A DNA stretch of 8,362 nt, taken from an uncultured Erysipelotrichaceae bacterium (GTDB lineage: Bacteria > Bacillota_I > Bacilli_A > Erysipelotrichales > Erysipelotrichaceae). Location of the stretch: the NCBI GenBank assembly GCA_902803275.1, contig CADCPE010000066.1:1-8362 (forward strand), read 5' to 3'. How positions within the stretch are numbered: position 1 is the stretch's first letter; each line of letters starts with the position of its first letter. A program made the translations under genes and the position numbers. The notes below the pieces were generated by a model, which had not been told where the DNA came from, searched no databases, and saw nothing but the letters and a program-made list of their open reading frames with translations. Below, piece by piece: positions 1 through 6,796 of the stretch.

Positions 1-378
1 AGAACATTCGCTAACTTTGTTGCAGCTGATAGAGTAGTCAGAGTTGACGGCAATCAGATTGATGAAAACAAGTTTGTTGCATCTTCAGGCAGTTTGATTA
101 TCAAATTAAAGAAAGATTATCTCGATTCTTTAGCGGCAGGAAAACATGAGCTGAGCGTTGATTTCAAAGACGGTGATAGGGTTTATACTTCAACTACACA
201 CTTCATTGTAAGATTGAAACCGGCCGATACACCTTCGTTTGTTGTTCCTACAACCGGTATCCACAATGACGGCAGCGGTCTTATGAGATCATTGTCAATG
301 CTTGCATTGGTTGCAATAGGCATAACGATCAGAATGAGAAACAAAGTTGGCAAAGATTACTGGGATGAATTCAAGTAA
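1..378 (+). CDS. C-terminal part of a surface protein with Ig-like module and VPTTG-type tail (partial at 5' end)
   Basis: The frame is open from base 1 to the TAA at 376-378 (125 codons visible), so this is the end of a longer gene. A TTG at 94 is an internal Leu codon, not a start. Visible residues 2-66 look like a beta-rich Ig-like/X2-type module as found in Firmicutes surface proteins: 'VDGN' near the front, then the YLDSLAAGKHELSVDFKDG pattern and a closing THFIV strand. This is pattern recognition, not a domain search. The protein then reads SFVVPTTGIHND, a hydrophobic stretch LSMLALVAIGITI, and a basic RMRNK before an acidic end. That order (xPxTG, membrane span, positive charges) is that of a sortase sorting signal. 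Against it, the spacer carries charged residues, the span is short, and the tail of about 15 residues is long and mixed in charge. It may instead be a simple membrane anchor. The product is probably extracellular and wall- or membrane-attached; ligand and full architecture are unknown. Confidence 0.72.
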   Translation, partial: RTFANFVAADRVVRVDGNQIDENKFVASSGSLIIKLKKDYLDSLAAGKHELSVDFKDGDRVYTSTTHFIVRLKPADTPSFVVPTTGIHNDGSGLMRSLSMLALVAIGITIRMRNKVGKDYWDEFK

Positions 379-387
379 GAGCTGACT

Positions 388-427
388 AAAAAAAATAAAA
401 CAAGAAGACCGGGATCACCGGTCTTCT
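388..427. terminator. Intrinsic terminator shared by two convergent genes
   Basis: A perfect 10-bp stem pairs AGAAGACCGG (403-412) with CCGGTCTTCT (418-427) around a 5-nt loop (413-417). Read on the minus strand, the stem is followed by TG, TTTT, A and eight T's (402 down to 388), a strong U-tract for the GH13 gene. Read on the plus strand, it follows the surface-protein stop by 24 nt, but only TTTT at 431-434 comes after it, so termination in that direction is weaker. The last three sense codons and the stop of the minus-strand gene lie inside the hairpin. Confidence 0.88.
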
Positions 428-2091
428 GTATTTTCTATGACGATCGCCTGATATGGTTTCAGGGTAACGGTCTGATTTTCCTTAACAAGCTCTTCACAGT
501 TATTCAACAGAAGCTTGCCATTCAATGCCCATTCAGGCAGTTCGTATTTGATGGTCTTGTTTGTAAAGTTTCCAAGGATGAACAGTTTGTTGTCCCTGCT
601 GTAGGCGACGATTTTTTTATTGTTGTGATCATATTCGATCGTCTTGCCTTCAATGGCGGCTGCATTATTCTTTTTTATGCTGAGCAGCTTCTGATAGAAG
701 CAGTAGATCGATCTTTCTGATTCAAGGTCTTTCTTGACGTTTATCTCCTTGAAGTTTCTGTTTATGCATTGCCAGCTGCGATGGCCGATATTGAAGCCAC
801 CATTGACCGTGTCGTTCCATTGCATCGGCACTCTGGCATGGTCTCTGGCTCCGTATTTGACGAAGCTGAATGCGAGCTTTTTAGGCATGCCGTATTTGGT
901 TAAAAGATCATAGATGAAGTGCGAAACAGGATCCTTCATATCTCTGATATCGTTGAAGTTGGTGTTGGTCATGCCGATCTCTTCACCCATGTAGATGAAC
1001 GGTGTACCAAATCCCATGAAGGTTACTGTCGCCAGCATCGTCGCTGCTTCATAGCGATATTTAGGATCAAGACCGAAACGGCTTACGCTTCTTGGATTGT
1101 CATGGTTTTCTAACACCAGAGTATTCCAGCTGTTTTCATAGTTCTCGTTCTGCGGTCCGAATAAGCCATCCTTGAATTCCAGGATGTTGAATCTCTTTTT
1201 GAAGAACTTTGCCCCGGCAATATTATCGGAATTGAGGTGGGCAAAATTGAAGATCGCATCCAGTTCGTTGTTGTCTTCCTTGACATATTCTCTGGCAGCT
1301 TCCTTGCTGGGATTATATGATTCACCGACAGTAAAGATATCGTAGTGAGAAAACGATTTCTCATTGAGCTCTTTCAGAAATTCATGCATCCTTGGACCAT
1401 CCACGAAATACCTGGAACCCTTCTGGAAATCTCTTGATCTGTCATCTTCAAGAGGATAGACCTTGGAGAACATATTGAAGACATCGAAGCGGAAACCGTC
1501 AACTCCCTTGTCAAGCCAGAAGTTGAGAATCTTTATGATCTCTTCTCTGACTTTAGGATTTTCCCAGTTCAGATCGGCCTGTTCCTTGCAGAAAAGGTGA
1601 AGGTAGAATTCATCAGAGTCACCTATCCTTTCCCAGGCAGAACCAGTAAAGGTCGAAGACCAGTTGGTAGGCGGCAGTAATTTCTTTCCTTTTCTTTTGC
1701 CTTTTCGGATGATGTAGTAATCACGGTATTCACTGTCAGGTGAACTGATGGCTTTCCTGAACCATTCATGTTCTATCGAAGTGTGGTTTATGACCATGTC
1801 CATGATGACCTTGAGGTCTCTTTTGTGGCATTCTTCAAGCAGTCTGTCAAAATCAGCCATCGTGCCGAATTTTTCATCTATATCAAGGTAATCAGCCACA
1901 TCATAGCCGTAGTCGTAATCCGGTGATCTATATAATGGTGAGAACCAGATCGCTGTGACCCCAAGGTCTTTTACATGATCAAGTCTGGATATTATGCCTT
2001 CAATATCGCCCCAGCCGTCATTGTTGCAGTCCATAAAACTGAAAGGATAGATCTGATATACAATCGCATTTTTGTACCATCTTGTTTTCAT
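415..2091 (-). CDS. GH13 alpha-glucosidase, oligo-1,6-glucosidase-like
   Basis: A 558-residue cytoplasmic glycoside hydrolase with no signal peptide, the usual length for GH13 oligo-1,6-glucosidases. It should remove glucose from the non-reducing ends of short alpha-glucans such as isomaltose. The (beta/alpha)8 barrel motifs are all present: a calcium-site pattern DCNNDGWGD (21-29), region I DMVINH (98-103), region V QADLN (171-175), region II GFRFDV with nucleophile D203, region III TVGE with acid/base E257, and region IV ENHD with D331. A beta-sandwich domain follows to the end. V204 directly after the nucleophile is, in GH13_31 enzymes, the residue linked to alpha-1,6 preference (Thr or Ala go with alpha-1,4). 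Trehalose-6-phosphate hydrolases are close relatives and not fully excluded, but no PTS or trehalose gene is nearby. The start ATG has a short AGGT site 7 nt upstream. The gene is monocistronic, diverges from the M16 peptidase gene, and ends inside a terminator loop. Confidence 0.93.
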   Translation of the reverse strand: MKTRWYKNAIVYQIYPFSFMDCNNDGWGDIEGIISRLDHVKDLGVTAIWFSPLYRSPDYDYGYDVADYLDIDEKFGTMADFDRLLEECHKRDLKVIMDMVINHTSIEHEWFRKAISSPDSEYRDYYIIRKGKRKGKKLLPPTNWSSTFTGSAWERIGDSDEFYLHLFCKEQADLNWENPKVREEIIKILNFWLDKGVDGFRFDVFNMFSKVYPLEDDRSRDFQKGSRYFVDGPRMHEFLKELNEKSFSHYDIFTVGESYNPSKEAAREYVKEDNNELDAIFNFAHLNSDNIAGAKFFKKRFNILEFKDGLFGPQNENYENSWNTLVLENHDNPRSVSRFGLDPKYRYEAATMLATVTFMGFGTPFIYMGEEIGMTNTNFNDIRDMKDPVSHFIYDLLTKYGMPKKLAFSFVKYGARDHARVPMQWNDTVNGGFNIGHRSWQCINRNFKEINVKKDLESERSIYCFYQKLLSIKKNNAAAIEGKTIEYDHNNKKIVAYSRDNKLFILGNFTNKTIKYELPEWALNGKLLLNNCEELVKENQTVTLKPYQAIVIENTEDR

Positions 2092-2117
2092 ATTATTTAC
2101 CTGACTTTCTCAGTTAT

Positions 2118-2123
2118 ATTATA
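2118..2123 (-). promoter_or_regulatory. Candidate -10 box for the alpha-glucosidase gene
   Basis: On the minus strand this reads TATAAT, a perfect sigma-A -10, about 27 nt upstream of the start codon, giving a leader of about 20 nt with the short AGGT site (2099-2102). No good -35 is visible: the best hexamer, CTTAAT at 2140-2145 with a 16-nt spacer, matches TTGACA poorly. That suggests a weak or activator-dependent promoter. No CcpA cre-like site was recognised between 2092 and 2183. Confidence 0.5.
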
Positions 2124-2126
2124 GCT

Positions 2127-2156
2127 TTAATGCATGAATATTAAGGATGATATAAT
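2127..2156 (+). promoter_or_regulatory. Extended -10 promoter for the peptidase operon
   Basis: TGATATAAT at 2148-2156 is a perfect TATAAT with the TGn extension that lets sigma-A work with a poor -35. The nearest -35-like hexamer, TTAATG at 2127-2132 with an 18-nt spacer, matches only three of six positions. Transcription would begin near 2163, leaving about 20 nt before the ATG at 2184. GGGAG at 2172-2176, 7 nt before the ATG, is the ribosome site that supports this start. Confidence 0.62.
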
Positions 2157-2183
2157 TTTTAAAGAAGGTATGGGAGAAAAGGC

Positions 2184-5084
2184 ATGAAAGTTAATGATAT
2201 TACACATGGTTTTAAAGTGATCAATGTCAGACACAGCGATGAGATCAAAGCTGATATGTATGAAATGGTTCATGAAAAGACCAATGCCAGAACGATCTGG
2301 CTTAAAAGAGATGATGAAAACAAGACTTTTTCAATAGGCTTCAAGACCACGCCGGTCGATGATACGGGTGTATTCCATATTCTTGAGCATTCGGTCTTAA
2401 ACGGGTCTAAGAGATACCCGGTCAGAGAACCATTCGTGGATCTTCTGAAGGGATCGCTGCAGACCTTCCTTAATGCCATGACATATCCTGACAAGACCGT
2501 CTATCCAGTAAGTTCAAGAAACGACAAGGACTTCATCAATCTGATGAGAGTCTACCTTGATGCGGTATTCAATCCGCTGGTACTGCAGAACCCTAATGTC
2601 TTCTATCAGGAAGGCTGGCACTATGAGCTTAATGATGAAAAAGCCGATCCGATATATAAGGGAGTCGTCTTCAACGAGATGAAGGGTGCCTTCTCTTCGG
2701 CAGACGGCGTAAGATCCCGCTATATGATGCATTCCTTGTTTCCGGACAACTGCTATGGCAATGAATCGGGCGGCGACCCTGAATATATAACTTCTCTGAC
2801 ATATGAGCAGTTCTGTGATGCGCACCGGAAATACTACAATCCGAGCAATTCATATATCTTCCTTGACGGTGATCTCGATATTGAAAAGGTACTGGGCATC
2901 ATCGATGATGAATACCTTTCAAACTACGGAAAAGAGGGAGATCTCATCAGTATCGAAAAACAGAAGCCTGTCGTTGCGATGGACCAGACCATTGAATATG
3001 AGATCTCAGCGGAAAGCGATCCTAAAGGAAAGGCCCAGGTCGCCTACGGCTATGTCCTAAGTGACTTTGATGATTTTGAGAAGACTGTCGGCATGACCAT
3101 GATCGCTTCCGTACTTTGCAGCTCCAACGAATCAAAACTGAAGAAAGCTATCCTGGAAAAGGGTCTTGGCGAAGACGTATCCTTTGATGTGCAGGATGGC
3201 ATCTATCAGCCGTTTTGCGAAATTGATGTCATAAATACCGATCTGGAAAAAGAGGCAGAGATCACCAGGACGATCACTGATGTCTTCAATGATGTTGTCA
3301 AAGAAGGTGTCGACCGCAAGGAACTGGAGGCTGCGATCAACCAGAAGGAATTCAACATCAAGGAAAGAGACTATGGCAGGATGCCTAAGGGACTGATCTT
3401 CGGCCTGAGCTGTCTTGATACATGGCTTTACGGTGGCGATCCGATGGAAGGCGTATGTGCCGATAAGCTGTTTGCTTCCTTAAGAGAAAAACTGGATACT
3501 TCGTTCTATGAGGACCTGATCAGGGACTATATTCTTGACAGTAAACACTGTGCCAAGATCATGCTTAAGCCTTCCAACACCCTGGGAGAACAGAAGGCAA
3601 AGCACGAAAAGGAAAAGCTGGAGAAGATTTCATCCGGATGGTCTATAGAAGAAAGAAAAGAGCTCGTTGAACTGAACAGGAGACTCACAAAGTGGCAAAA
3701 CACTCCTGACAGCCCTGAACAGAAGGCAAGCCTGCCGATGCTGCATCTAGAAGATCTAAAGAAGACTCCGACGAAATTCCGCTATGAGGTCAGTAAATAC
3801 AACGGGAATGCAGTCATAAGCCACGATGTCGATACCAACGGCATCTCCTATACTTCGATCTACAGTGAAGTAAATGACTTTGAACTACAGGAATATACAG
3901 TCATGACTCAGCTGCTGGCGATGCTTGGCCAGCTGAGGACGGAAAAGTATGACGTGCTGACTTTAAACAGGGAAATGAAGTCAATCCTGGGCAGCTTTGA
4001 TGCTACTTTATCCCCGATATCCTCATACAGGGATTCTGCTCAAAGGAACAGCGTATGTCTTTCTTTCTGCAGCCTGAAGCGCAATGATGAAGCGGCGATG
4101 GAGCTGGTCAGGGAGATCATCTATAAGACGGATTTCTCCGACAAAGAAGCAATCAAGAAGATCATCAAACAGAATCTTTTCGGTCTGGAGCAGATGTTCA
4201 TCAGCGCCGGACACGCGTTGGCTTTACAAAGATGTCTGGCATATACATCACCGGTAGCGGTCATTTCCGAATATATGGCAGGATATGAAGCATATCGCTA
4301 TCTGAAGGATCTTGATGACAACTTTGAAAAGAAAGCTGATGCGTTCATCGAAAAAATGAAGGAACTCTATAAGAAGATCTTCATCAAAGAAAGATATACG
4401 ATCTCCGTAGCGGGAGATGATCAAGAGAAGATCATCAGGACGATGATAGATGAAGCTCCAAGCGGGCAGATCGGTGAAGAAACAGAAAAGGAACCTCTAG
4501 GTCACCGCCGCGAAGGCATCATCGTCGCATCCAATGTCTCCTATGCGGTCAAATCAAACTATATGAAAAAGGATATTGAAAACCTCGGCATCATGTATGT
4601 CATAGGCAACATCCTTTCTTACGACTATCTCTGGAACAATATCAGAGTCAAAGGCGGAGCTTACGGCTGCGGTTTCAGATGCGGCTATGCCGGAACCATG
4701 AGCTTCTACTCGTATCGCGATCCTGATCCTAAGAATTCGCTTGCGATATACGCCGATACCGTCGACTATTTCAGAAATTTCCTCAAAGATACACAGAGCA
4801 TTGAAAACTATATCGTCGGTACGACCGGTGAATATGATCCGTATCAGTCGATAAAGAGTGCGATCAGGACAGCCACGGCGGAATACCTTAATGGCATTGA
4901 CTATGAAACCAAGAAGAAGACTCTGGAACAGATCCTGAATGCTTCCAAGGAAGATATCGAAAAGACCTTCAGGCTTTTTGACAGCTTCAATAAAGCCGAT
5001 AATATCTGCGTCATCGGCAACAAGCAGGCCCTTGAAAACTGCAGGGAATCTCTGGATGTCATCTTTGATCTGAATCAGAAATAA
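2184..5084 (+). CDS. M16C family zinc metallopeptidase (PreP/CYM1-like)
   Basis: A 966-residue single-chain peptidase of the insulinase superfamily. Its length and order match presequence-protease types: catalytic M16 domain, inactive M16-like domain, helical M16C-associated linker, then a C-terminal pair. The inverted zinc motif is HILEH (H65, E68, H69), with the third zinc ligand E165 in VVFNEMKGAF. The R821/Y827 pair in RVKGGAYG keeps the six-residue spacing of the substrate-binding Arg/Tyr of PreP. The LP after SPEQKAS (about 517) is typical of the M16C linker start. Family members enclose and degrade unfolded peptides up to several tens of residues; in bacteria this presumably means cytoplasmic peptide turnover. 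No signal peptide or membrane segment is seen. It is the first gene of a run with the flavoprotein, whose ribosome site overlaps this stop codon. All catalytic residues are present, so activity is expected; the physiological substrate is not known. Confidence 0.95.
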   Translation: MKVNDITHGFKVINVRHSDEIKADMYEMVHEKTNARTIWLKRDDENKTFSIGFKTTPVDDTGVFHILEHSVLNGSKRYPVREPFVDLLKGSLQTFLNAMTYPDKTVYPVSSRNDKDFINLMRVYLDAVFNPLVLQNPNVFYQEGWHYELNDEKADPIYKGVVFNEMKGAFSSADGVRSRYMMHSLFPDNCYGNESGGDPEYITSLTYEQFCDAHRKYYNPSNSYIFLDGDLDIEKVLGIIDDEYLSNYGKEGDLISIEKQKPVVAMDQTIEYEISAESDPKGKAQVAYGYVLSDFDDFEKTVGMTMIASVLCSSNESKLKKAILEKGLGEDVSFDVQDGIYQPFCEIDVINTDLEKEAEITRTITDVFNDVVKEGVDRKELEAAINQKEFNIKERDYGRMPKGLIFGLSCLDTWLYGGDPMEGVCADKLFASLREKLDTSFYEDLIRDYILDSKHCAKIMLKPSNTLGEQKAKHEKEKLEKISSGWSIEERKELVELNRRLTKWQNTPDSPEQKASLPMLHLEDLKKTPTKFRYEVSKYNGNAVISHDVDTNGISYTSIYSEVNDFELQEYTVMTQLLAMLGQLRTEKYDVLTLNREMKSILGSFDATLSPISSYRDSAQRNSVCLSFCSLKRNDEAAMELVREIIYKTDFSDKEAIKKIIKQNLFGLEQMFISAGHALALQRCLAYTSPVAVISEYMAGYEAYRYLKDLDDNFEKKADAFIEKMKELYKKIFIKERYTISVAGDDQEKIIRTMIDEAPSGQIGEETEKEPLGHRREGIIVASNVSYAVKSNYMKKDIENLGIMYVIGNILSYDYLWNNIRVKGGAYGCGFRCGYAGTMSFYSYRDPDPKNSLAIYADTVDYFRNFLKDTQSIENYIVGTTGEYDPYQSIKSAIRTATAEYLNGIDYETKKKTLEQILNASKEDIEKTFRLFDSFNKADNICVIGNKQALENCRESLDVIFDLNQK

Positions 5085-5094
5085 GGAAAGAACC

Positions 5095-5730
5095 ATGGGT
5101 AAAAAGATCGTAGCAGTCAATGCGAGCCCCAGAAAGGGCTGGAACAGCGATACGCTGGTCAATGAAGCGATAAGCGGTGCGCAATCCATGGGCGCCGATG
5201 TGATCAAGTTCGATCTGTACAGACTGGAGCAGTACACCGGCTGCGTTTCCTGTTTCGGCTGCAAGAAAGAGAAATACAAGGGACGCTGCATCCACAAAGA
5301 CGGACTGACTCCGGTGCTGGATACGATCAGGCATGCGGACGCGCTGATCATCGCTTCGCCGAACTATCTCTCGGAACTTTCCAGTGCCTTCAGGGCCCTG
5401 TATGAAAGACTCGTCTTTCAGAATCTCACCTACAACAAGGACAACCCCTGCTGCAACTCTCATCTGATCCCGGTATTGCTTATAATGACCAGCAATGCGC
5501 CGGACGGAAGATACAGCGAGCTGCTTGAAGGATATAAAAAGACGCTGGACCGTTATGTCGGACCAACTGAGATCTTTGTGTGCGGCGATACGATGCAGAT
5601 AAAGGATTACAGCAGGACAGACTGGGAGTGGTCATATTTCAATCCTGATGAGAAACTGATCAGGCATAAGACGATTTTCCCGGAAGAAAGAAAAGAAGCA
5701 TTTGAAAAAGGCGTTCAATTAGCCAAGTAG
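5095..5730 (+). CDS. Flavodoxin-fold NAD(P)H-dependent FMN oxidoreductase with four-cysteine cluster
   Basis: A 211-residue protein of the NADPH-dependent FMN reductase / iron-sulfur flavoprotein-like group. The N-terminal strand KKIVAVNASPRKGWNSDTL holds the usual FMN-phosphate loop (NASPRKGWNS, 9-18). ADALIIASPNYLSELSSAF (81-99) is the second flavin loop of the fold. Between them is a cysteine set C50-x2-C53-x2-C56-x8-C65. In iron-sulfur flavoproteins a compact cysteine motif here binds a 4Fe-4S cluster, but the last gap is longer than the usual CxxCxxC-x(4-7)-C, so a cluster is possible rather than shown. C119 and C120 form a further adjacent pair. The substrate is unknown; such enzymes reduce quinones, nitro compounds or flavins. 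The gene starts 10 nt after the peptidase stop, and its ribosome site AAGGAAAG (5083-5090) overlaps that stop codon, so the two are probably co-transcribed and translationally coupled. It is cytoplasmic. Confidence 0.88.
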   Translation: MGKKIVAVNASPRKGWNSDTLVNEAISGAQSMGADVIKFDLYRLEQYTGCVSCFGCKKEKYKGRCIHKDGLTPVLDTIRHADALIIASPNYLSELSSAFRALYERLVFQNLTYNKDNPCCNSHLIPVLLIMTSNAPDGRYSELLEGYKKTLDRYVGPTEIFVCGDTMQIKDYSRTDWEWSYFNPDEKLIRHKTIFPEERKEAFEKGVQLAK

Positions 5731-5733
5731 TTA

Positions 5734-5739
5734 TATAAT
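5734..5739 (+). promoter_or_regulatory. Possible internal -10 box before the DHH gene
   Basis: A perfect TATAAT sits in the 31-nt gap between the flavoprotein and DHH genes. The only -35-like hexamer nearby, TTCAAT at 5714-5719, is poor and just 14 nt away, and there is no TGn extension. It could be a secondary promoter within the operon, or chance in an A/T-rich gap. Confidence 0.28.
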
Positions 5740-5761
5740 AAATCTGAAGAGGTTATTAACA

Positions 5762-6703
5762 ATGAGCGAGAAAAAAATGAGACTGGTAACCAGAAGTGAC
5801 TTTGACGGTCTGGTATGTGCAATGATCCTGAAGGAACTTGATCTGATCGATGACATCAAGTTCGTACATCCGAAGGATGTTCAGGACGGAAAGGTCGATA
5901 TCAGCGCGAACGATATCACGACGAACCTGCCTTTTGACAAGCGCGTCGGTCTGGCGTTTGACCACCACGAATCCGAACTGACCAGACTGGTCGGCGTCGA
6001 TTATAAAGACCGCTATATCATCGATCCCGATGCAAGATCGGCTGCCAGAGTCGTCTATGACTACTACGGCGGCAAGGAAGCTCTGCCGCGCATTTCCGAT
6101 GAGCTGATGTGGGCAGTCGACAAAGGCGACTCCGCCGACTTTACACTTGAAGAAGTTCTCGAGCCTAAAGGCTGGGTACTGATGAACTTTCTGATGGATG
6201 CCAGGACAGGCTTGGGAAGATTCCACAACTTCCGCATCTCCAACTACGATCTGATGATGGAACTGATCGACCACTGCGTCACGATGAACATCGATGAGAT
6301 ACTGGAATTGCCTGATGTCAAGGAAAGAGTCGATCTGTACTTTGAACAGCAGCAGCTGTTTACCGAGCAGGTCAAGAGGATCGCCAGGGTCGAGGGCAAG
6401 GTAGTCGTGCTCGATCTAAGAAACGAAGAGACGATCTATGCGGGCAACAGATTCATGGTCTATGCCCTGTATCCGGAAACCCAGATCTCGGTCCACGTAG
6501 CCTGGGGCTTCAAGAAACAGAATACGGCAGTCATGATCGGCAAGTCCATCATCAACAAGGCTTCTGAAGCCAATATCGGTGAACTGTGTCTGAAATATGG
6601 TGGCGGCGGTCACAAGAATGCCGGCACATGCCAGCTCGACAACGACAAGGTCGACCAACTGCTGCCGGAGATCATCGCGGCATTGAACAAGGACTGCAGG
6701 TAG
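5762..6703 (+). CDS. DHH/DHHA1 family phosphoesterase
   Basis: A 313-residue cytoplasmic protein of the DHH superfamily, Mn-dependent phosphoesterases that include NrnA-type oligoribonucleases, RecJ and pyrophosphatases. Metal motifs visible are RSDFDG (D13, D15), the signature DHH at 67-69 in AFDHHES, and a further Asp in AVDKGDSADF (D120 or D123). The C-terminal DHHA1 substrate lobe carries GGGGHKNAG (280-288), the glycine-rich loop that contacts the nucleotide or phosphate. Motif I has Arg/Ser where classical NrnA/RecJ proteins have the His of HxDxDG, so it belongs to a side branch. Whether it cuts nanoRNA, cyclic dinucleotides or polyphosphate cannot be read from the sequence. The start ATG has GAAGAGG (5746-5752) 9 nt upstream. 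It follows the flavoprotein by 31 nt on the same strand and is the last gene before a terminator, so it is probably the third gene of the peptidase operon. Confidence 0.9.
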   Translation: MSEKKMRLVTRSDFDGLVCAMILKELDLIDDIKFVHPKDVQDGKVDISANDITTNLPFDKRVGLAFDHHESELTRLVGVDYKDRYIIDPDARSAARVVYDYYGGKEALPRISDELMWAVDKGDSADFTLEEVLEPKGWVLMNFLMDARTGLGRFHNFRISNYDLMMELIDHCVTMNIDEILELPDVKERVDLYFEQQQLFTEQVKRIARVEGKVVVLDLRNEETIYAGNRFMVYALYPETQISVHVAWGFKKQNTAVMIGKSIINKASEANIGELCLKYGGGGHKNAGTCQLDNDKVDQLLPEIIAALNKDCR

Positions 6704-6726
6704 TCTGATCACAGTAAATATCTCTT

Positions 6727-6754
6727 AAGGCATAGAAGATTTATGCCTTTTTTT
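6727..6754 (+). terminator. Intrinsic terminator ending the peptidase-flavoprotein-DHH run
   Basis: An 8-bp perfect stem pairs AAGGCATA (6727-6734) with TATGCCTT (6742-6749) around a 7-nt loop, followed by seven consecutive T's (6748-6754, the first two inside the stem). It starts 24 nt after the DHH stop codon. An ATG at 6743 lies within the right arm and is not a plausible translation start. Confidence 0.9.
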
Positions 6755-6765
6755 GATAGGATTCG

Positions 6766-6771
6766 TATAAA
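6766..6771 (+). promoter_or_regulatory. Weak candidate -10 box for the small double-glycine gene
   Basis: TATAAA lies 25 nt before the ATG at 6797 and after the upstream terminator, so a promoter is expected in this gap. No -35 at 16-18 nt is recognisable; that position falls in the terminator stem. TTGATA at 6753-6758 matches the -35 consensus well but is only 7 nt from this box. Placement is tentative. Confidence 0.3.
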
Positions 6772-6796
6772 TAGTAAAGATAGAAGGAAGAAGATT

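Noticed and set aside
415..2091. Trehalose-6-phosphate hydrolase (TreC) identity
   Set aside because: The proteins are similar in length and share the Val after the nucleophile, but no trehalose PTS or regulator is nearby, and the YFVDGPRMHEFL to TVGE segment fits the oligo-1,6-glucosidase type at least as well. It is kept as an alternative, not as the call.
2092..2183. A CcpA cre-type catabolite operator before the glucosidase gene
   Set aside because: Looked for because alpha-glucosidases are often carbon-controlled, but nothing close to the TGnAAnCGnnnnCA pattern could be found in this spacer.
4554..5351. A 265-codon minus-strand open frame
   Set aside because: It lies antisense to the end of the M16 peptidase and the start of the flavoprotein, both of which have clear family motifs. 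Its translation shows no recognisable domain and it has no convincing ribosome site; long antisense frames are expected from the codon use of the real genes.
6743..6796. Upstream in-frame ATG adding 18 residues to the small double-glycine protein
   Set aside because: The ATG is in the right arm of the terminator hairpin and has no ribosome site; the ATG at 6797 has a good one, and starting there puts the GG motif at a normal leader position.
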